Assembly (NCBI RefSeq): GCF_014295035.1 | Contig: NZ_CP060404.1 | Span: 3,938,501-4,002,500 of the forward strand | Direction of reading: 5' to 3' | DNA: 64,000 bases | Source of the DNA: Streptomyces buecherae | GTDB lineage: Bacteria > Actinomycetota > Actinomycetes > Streptomycetales > Streptomycetaceae | Shown here: positions 60,109-64,000 of the stretch, in pieces | Numbering within the stretch: position 1 is the first letter of the stretch | Layout of the letters: each line of letters begins with the position of its first letter | The notes under the pieces: model-generated | Database searches by the model: none | Told to the model about the DNA's origin: nothing | Seen by the model: the letters and a program-made list of their open reading frames with translations, nothing else | Translations under genes and position numbers: made by a program

Positions 60109-60837
60109 TTGCGTATATCCAGGTTGATCCCCGCACTCGTAGCCGCTTCGGCATCCGTCATGACGCTCGCCGGTACCGCCACCGCCGCCGAGCCGGCCCC
60201 CAAGCCCTCGACCCCGTCGAGCGTTGAAACCAAGATCATCGGCGGCGGGTACGCGCAGAGTGGCCCCTGGGCCGCTCGGCTGTTCTCCAACGGGAGGCAG
60301 ACCTGCACCGCCACCATCATCTCGGCCAACTGGATCCTCACCGCCAAGCACTGTGTGACCGGCGGTGGCCTCTCGTTCCGCATCGGTAGCCTCGACCAGA
60401 CCAGCGGCGGCACCATGGCCAACGGCGCGCAGACGGTCACGCACGCGTCGTCCGACCTGGCGCTGGTCCGCCTCGACCGCTCCGTGTCCGCCACCTACGC
60501 CAAGCTCGGCCAGCCGGGCTCGGTCCAGACCGGCCAGAGCGTCCAGGTGTACGGCTGGGGCGCGACGTCCCAGTGCGGTTCCGAGATCAACTGCCAGTCG
60601 CAGTTCCTGAAGGTCGCCAACGTGACCGTGACCGGCGGCTGCCGCGACGCGTACCAGGGCCAGGCCATCTGCGCCCGTCGCGGCAACGGCATCACGGCCG
60701 GCGGCGACTCCGGCGGCCCGATGATGGCCAACGGCATCCAGGTCGGCGTGGCCTCCACCAGCGACCGCCAGACCACCACGGCGTACACCAACGTGACGGC
60801 GTACCGCTCGTGGATCCAGCAGGTCGCGGGCGTCTGA
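60109..60837 (+). CDS. Secreted trypsin-like serine protease (S1A)
   Basis: 242 aa. A signal peptide (LRISRLIPALVAASASVMTL then AGTATAA|EP) and a ~18-residue propeptide lead to the mature start IIGGGYAQSG. The triad is intact: His in LTAKHCV, Asp in ASSDLALVRL, Ser in AGGDSGGPM. Cys pairs fit S1A enzymes such as Streptomyces trypsin-like proteases. The start is TTG at 60109 with GAGG upstream; longer in-frame starts would ruin the signal peptide. It digests extracellular protein and is monocistronic, ending at a strong hairpin. In contrast to the fold at 16559, this one is active by motif. Confidence 0.92.
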   Translation: MRISRLIPALVAASASVMTLAGTATAAEPAPKPSTPSSVETKIIGGGYAQSGPWAARLFSNGRQTCTATIISANWILTAKHCVTGGGLSFRIGSLDQTSGGTMANGAQTVTHASSDLALVRLDRSVSATYAKLGQPGSVQTGQSVQVYGWGATSQCGSEINCQSQFLKVANVTVTGGCRDAYQGQAICARRGNGITAGGDSGGPMMANGIQVGVASTSDRQTTTAYTNVTAYRSWIQQVAGV

Positions 60838-60892
60838 GCAACGCCACCCCCCGTCGCGCGCGGTGACGCGCGCTGACGGAACGCCTCGGGAC

Positions 60893-60937
60893 GGGGGCGC
60901 TGCCCCGCGCGGTCACACCGCCGCGGGCAGCGCCCCC
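60893..60937 (+). terminator. Strong stem-loop terminator of the trypsin gene
   Basis: GGGGGCGCTGCCC (60893-60905) pairs perfectly over 13 bp with GGGCAGCGCCCCC (60925-60937); the loop can pair further through CGCGG/CCGCG. 55 bp past the stop. Confidence 0.8.
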
Positions 60938-61397
60938 GCTCCCGTCCGGGCGCCGGTCGATCGCCTCCGCGACGGCCGGCGCCCTTCGTCGTTCGACGCC
61001 GAGGCGACGGGCCGGGCGGGCCGGGGTGGGCCCGGGACGGCGCCGCCGACGGCCGTGCCGCGGGCCCGAACTCGCCGACCACCACCGGATATACCTGGCA
61101 CCCAAGGCACGTCGGGCGGAAAGCGCCACGGTAAGAGGCAGCGGAAAAGCGGCGAACGGTGCACACTCATGTGGGGGTGGTAAGCGCTCGCTGTCCCCGT
61201 CGTGCCTTCCGCCGCAGCGCACCCACCAGCGAAACCCACCCCCGCGCGGGGCTGCGGCCCGCTGACGCACGGGTGGCAGGGGGCGGGGGCGCGGGCCGTC
61301 AGCGGCGGCACGGGGGCGATCCCAGGAGGCCCGCCGACCGGCGCGGCCCGACCGGGCAGGCATCCACGGGCGCACCCCGAAGAAAGGGCTTGTATCC
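60938..61397. other. Intergenic region before the SpoIIE-type phosphatase
   Basis: About 460 bp with no gene that shows codon bias. The last 20 bp hold AGAAAGGG as ribosome site. No operator-like repeat stood out. Confidence 0.4.
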
Positions 61398-62516
61398 GTG
61401 GTGGCAGCGCATCAGCCGTCCCGCGTGCTGAAGGCGATCCCGTACGCGGTCATGGTGGTCGTGGCCGTGGTGGACCTGACCGCGGGCGCGGGCGTGGGGT
61501 TCCTGCCCCTGATGTCGCTGGGCCCCGCCTTCGCCGGCCTCGTCGGCGGCTGGCGGCGCACCGCGTGGATCGGCTCCCTCGCGCTGGCCCTGACCGTGGG
61601 GCTCGGCATCTACGACGACCTCCTGGCCCACCGTCGCGGGATCACCGCGCTCGTGTCGGTCGCCGGCGTCACGGTGGCGGGCCTGGTCGCCGCGGTGATG
61701 CGGCAGCAGCGCGAGGAGGAGTTGGCCAGCGTGCGCTCGATCGCCGAGGTCGCGCAGCGCGTGCTGCTGCGCCCGGTGCCGCTCGCCGCCGGGTCGCTGC
61801 GCGTCGCGGTCTCGTACACCTCGGCGGTGGCCGACGCCCGGATCGGTGGCGACCTGTACGAGGTGGTGGCCACGCCGTACGGGGTGCGGACCATCGTCGG
61901 CGACGTACAGGGCAAGGGCCTGGAGGCGGTCGAGACGGCGGCGGTCGTGCTGGGCGCGTTCCGCGAGGCCGCCTACGACGAGCCCACCCTGACGGCCGTC
62001 GGGGAGCGCCTCGAACACGCCCTTGAACGGCACCTGACGGCGGAGAAGTTCGTCACGGCCGTGCTCGCCGAGTCAGGCCCGGGCCCCGACCCGGGGTGCG
62101 GGTCCGAACCGTCGATGACGCTGCTCAACTACGGCCACCCGGCCCCGCTGGTGGTACGGCGGGACGGCACCGCGGCGTTCCTGGCCCCGCCCGAACGGGC
62201 CCTGCCACTCGGCCTCGCCCTGCAGGGGACGAAGGGTCCGCACCCGCACACCGTGGACTTCGCGGCCGGCGACCAGATGCTCTTCTACACCGACGGCGTC
62301 AGCGAGGCCCGCGACGCCGAGGACCGCTTCTACCCGCTGGAACAACGCGCCCCCCTGCTCCGCGCCCCCGACCCCGAGGCCGCGGTGGAGGCTCTGCGCC
62401 AGGACCTGGTCGCCCACACCCAGGGCCCACCTCACGACGACGCGGCCATGCTGCTGGTCCGCTACCGGTCCGACGAGCCCTGCCCGCCACCACCCGCCAC
62501 GGACGCGGTGCGCTGA
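61398..62516 (+). CDS. SpoIIE/PP2C-type phosphatase with membrane N-terminus
   Basis: 372 aa. Three to four hydrophobic segments (~12-100: AVMVVVAVVDLTAGAGVGFL, SLALALTVGLGI, SVAGVTVAGLVAAVM) precede a PP2C/SpoIIE domain: VADARIGGDLYEVVATPYGV (first metal Asp in GGDLYEV), IVGDVQGKGLEAVE, NYGHPAPLVVRRDG, LFYTDGVSEARDAEDRFYPL, and HDDAAMLLVRY (C-terminal metal Asp pair). Metal ligands are intact, so it should be active. In Streptomyces such phosphatases dephosphorylate anti-sigma-factor antagonists. No STAS or RsbW-type gene is adjacent. GTG at 61398 (or 61401) with AGAAAGGG. Confidence 0.92.
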   Translation: MVAAHQPSRVLKAIPYAVMVVVAVVDLTAGAGVGFLPLMSLGPAFAGLVGGWRRTAWIGSLALALTVGLGIYDDLLAHRRGITALVSVAGVTVAGLVAAVMRQQREEELASVRSIAEVAQRVLLRPVPLAAGSLRVAVSYTSAVADARIGGDLYEVVATPYGVRTIVGDVQGKGLEAVETAAVVLGAFREAAYDEPTLTAVGERLEHALERHLTAEKFVTAVLAESGPGPDPGCGSEPSMTLLNYGHPAPLVVRRDGTAAFLAPPERALPLGLALQGTKGPHPHTVDFAAGDQMLFYTDGVSEARDAEDRFYPLEQRAPLLRAPDPEAAVEALRQDLVAHTQGPPHDDAAMLLVRYRSDEPCPPPPATDAVR

Positions 62517-62710
62517 GCGGGGTGCGGGGCGCGGGCGTGCGGGGGCGCGGGCGTGCGGGAGCGCGGGGGCGCGGGGCGTGGTGGGGCAGGCTCGGCAGTC
62601 TCGGGCTTCTGGCGCGCGGGGCTCAGGGGCTGGCTGTGCCGGGTTCAGGGCCTGGCCGTGCGGAGCGGGCGCGCGGGCTGGGGCGGGCCCGGTTGGCGGT
62701 ACAGCGCCCG

Positions 62711-62764
62711 ACGGTTCAACGGACGACAGTTCAGCGGACGCCGGTTCAGCGGGCGACGGTTCAG
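62711..62764. repeat. 15-bp tandem repeat reaching into a stop codon
   Basis: ACGGTTCAACGGACG, ACAGTTCAGCGGACG, CCGGTTCAGCGGGCG and a partial ACGGTTCAG follow one another (62711-62764). The last unit supplies the TGA of the leftward membrane protein gene. GGGCGTGCGGGGGCGC-type repeats precede it (62520-62590). Confidence 0.8.
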
Positions 62765-63168
62765 TGATGGCCCACGGTCGTACGCCGGTAGGCCCGCCGC
62801 GCGTGGCTGACCCGCGCGATGACCGTGCCGAACACCGCGGCGGCGAGCAGCACCCCGATCCGGCCCGCCTCCGGGTAGCCGGCCCAGCTCAGCCGCCCGC
62901 GCGGGGTGATGGCCACGCTGTTGAGGAAGACCCAGCACACGGCGGCTATGCCCGGGGCGGCGACCAGGCGCGCGCAGACGCCCAGGCCAACGGCGAGCAC
63001 GCCCAACACGACCAGCACGGTGACCGGATCCGCCAACAGGCCGAGCGCCCGCAGCACCGCGACCGACACGAACGCGCCGGCATACGCGCCGGCCAACACC
63101 CGGGGCGTGTCGAGGGGTTCGGGGACGGGCCTGACCTGTGCGTGAAAAAGGCGCCACTCCACCCTCAT
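62761..63168 (-). CDS. Small polytopic membrane protein
   Basis: 135 aa with about four hydrophobic helices (RVLAGAYAGAFVSVAVLRAL, VTVLVVLGVLAVGLGVCARL, PGIAAVCWVFLNSVAI, RIGVLLAAAVFGTVIARVSH). The pattern WVFLNSVAITPRGRLSW resembles sensor-like DUF4118-type membrane domains, but length and identity are not enough to name a family. ATG at 63166-63168 with GGGGGAA upstream. Convergent with the phosphatase gene. Confidence 0.65.
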   Translation of the reverse strand: MRVEWRLFHAQVRPVPEPLDTPRVLAGAYAGAFVSVAVLRALGLLADPVTVLVVLGVLAVGLGVCARLVAAPGIAAVCWVFLNSVAITPRGRLSWAGYPEAGRIGVLLAAAVFGTVIARVSHARRAYRRTTVGHH

Positions 63169-63482
63169 CGCGGATTCCCCCGATGGTCCGGGCCGCGCCA
63201 GCCGGCCAGCTCACGTCGGCTCCAGGGCACGGCAAGTGTCTGTTTCAGGAACAACAGCGACCTCACGCGCCCGCCGGCACCAGCCTTCCCCCGCCCCGCC
63301 ACGTGAGGTGCCCCATCATGATGCCTGCCCCCCGCCCCGGCACACCCTGCGGGCCCCACGCCCACCACGACACGAGCCCCCTTCGTGCCCCTGTGTCGGG
63401 GCGGGCGCCCCCTACCCACCGGCCACCCCCATGGCCCGCCACGACGGGAGAGAGGGCGGGGCGGCGGAACACGGCGGTGCGG
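63169..63482. other. Intergenic region
   Basis: 314 bp between the start of the small membrane protein gene and the stop of the last gene. It has the palindrome CATCATGATG at about 63313-63322. No gene seen. Confidence 0.4.
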
Positions 63483-64000
63483 CTAACCGCGCGCCGCGCC
63501 CGGGGACTCCGGGGTGGGGGACGCGGCCTCGCGCAGGTGGGTGACCAGGTCCTCCAGGGCGTCCCAGCCGGCGCCCGGCTCGGTCTCCGCGAAGGGGTAG
63601 TAGAAGGCGGCCCGGTCCAGCGGGCCGAGCTGGATCGGACGTATCGGCAGCGGTGGGCGGCGGGCGCGGGTGAGGCCGGCGGCCCGTACGTCCTCGCGTC
63701 CCACGGCGAAGCCCAGCACCGTGGGCGCCCCCTCCAACCAGGGCGGCACCGTCAGGTCGGCCCGGGCCGCGCGGCGCTGCACCAGCATCGAGACCAGGCC
63801 GTGCTCGGCCGCGAGTTCGGCGGCGAGATCGGCGAAGCGGGCCGGCGCCAACGCGTCCGCCACCTCGGCAGCGCCAGCCACCTCGGCATCGCCAGCCACC
63901 TCGGCATCGCCGGCCACCTCGACACCGTCGGCCACCTCGACACCGTCGGCCGAGGTGGCCCCCTCTCCCGGTGCGCGGTAGCCCAGCGTCAGGGTCAGCT
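63483..64000 (-). CDS. Protein of unknown family with (EVAGDA)n repeat, cut by the window edge
   Basis: Only the C-terminal ~171 codons are present; the frame is open to the right edge. The segment LTLTLGYRAPGEG precedes a repeat (VEVADGVEVAGDAEVAGDAE). Then ARFADLAAELAAEHGLVSML, PPWLEGAPTVLGFAVGREDV, PLPIRPIQLGPLDRAAFYYP, and WDALEDLVTHLREA. The ending recalls DUF6177-type proteins of Streptomyces type VII secretion loci, but this is weak. The repeat is coded by an 18-bp unit. Confidence 0.55.
   Translation of the reverse strand, partial: LTLTLGYRAPGEGATSADGVEVADGVEVAGDAEVAGDAEVAGAAEVADALAPARFADLAAELAAEHGLVSMLVQRRAARADLTVPPWLEGAPTVLGFAVGREDVRAAGLTRARRPPLPIRPIQLGPLDRAAFYYPFAETEPGAGWDALEDLVTHLREAASPTPESPGAARG
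63859..63948 (-). repeat. 18-bp in-frame tandem repeat, five copies
   Basis: GCCACCTCGGCATCGCCA-type units at 63859, 63877, 63895, 63913 and 63931, all exactly 18 bp; the last two are identical GCCACCTCGACACCGTCG copies. On the minus strand they code EVAGDA/EVADGV. Confidence 0.85.

Noticed and set aside
57112..62516. Kinase, trypsin and SpoIIE-type phosphatase as one signalling operon
   Set aside because: Strong terminators at 59526-59566 and 60893-60937 and gaps over 500 bp separate them.
63859..63948. CRISPR-like array
   Set aside because: Units are contiguous 18-bp in-frame codon repeats without spacers, inside a coding region. The other repeat arrays in the window are also contiguous.

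Overview
The window is very GC-rich, its genes use mostly G or C at third codon positions, GTG and TTG starts are common, and TTA leucine codons are almost absent. Together with the families present (PknB-type kinase, TerD, SpoIIE/PP2C phosphatase, TAP-type secreted peptidases, Vgb, DUF5701, Pycsar-type membrane effectors), this points to a chromosomal segment of a Streptomyces or close relative. No rRNA, tRNA, CRISPR array, transposase or integrase was recognised.

Layout. 0-8.4 kb: a cut-off FAD-dependent oxidoreductase with an SRPBCC partner, an AraC regulator beside a zinc-free MDR oxidoreductase, a membrane-anchored coiled-coil protein, a YbdK-type carboxylate-amine ligase carrying a TTA codon, a double-TerD protein and a flavin-binding PPOX-fold protein. 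8.5-14.1 kb: a complete iron-siderophore ABC uptake operon (lipoprotein, two FecCD permeases, ATPase), every junction a GTGA overlap, preceded by a DtxR/DmdR-type iron box and an AraC regulator. 14.1-18.0 kb: a seven-repeat propeller-like protein ending in a HExxHxxGxxH zinc-protease motif, a small membrane protein, and an XRE-like/coiled-coil protein ending in a catalytically dead trypsin fold. 18.0-21.7 kb: GNAT acetyltransferase, thiol peroxidase, secreted tripeptidyl-aminopeptidase. 21.8-25.3 kb: a McrBC-type restriction system whose McrB has an EVE-like domain. 25.3-30.6 kb: an aldo/keto reductase behind a textbook MerR-type promoter, a decayed hydrolase, a TetR repressor, and a divergent esterase-streptogramin lyase fusion with a TetR-like operator over its promoter, then DUF5701. 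30.6-32.5 kb: a solute-binding protein gene broken by about five frameshifts.

32.5-55.4 kb is a defence or conflict region. A small effector-like protein and an overlapping NB-ARC/TPR STAND protein carry the same short glycine/valine motif, one at the C-terminus and one at the N-terminus, as in amyloid-signalling effector/NLR pairs. Next come a Crp-family regulator and a nine-gene, largely translationally coupled cluster: nucleotidyl-cyclase-like protein, P-loop/helical-repeat protein with a degenerate Walker A, band-7-like protein, Pycsar-type membrane protein, vWA membrane protein, tubulin-like protein, membrane protein, pseudokinase-GTPase fusion and GAP1-like protein. It resembles predicted GTPase/tubulin/vWA conflict systems with a cyclic-nucleotide arm added. 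TTA codons in the STAND gene and the P-loop gene suggest bldA-dependent, development-linked expression of both.

55.5-64 kb: an acidic-tailed protein, an intact Ser/Thr kinase, a secreted trypsin, a SpoIIE-family phosphatase, a small membrane protein and a cut-off gene with an (EVAGDA)n repeat. Several strong stem-loop terminators and short tandem repeats mark intergenic DNA.
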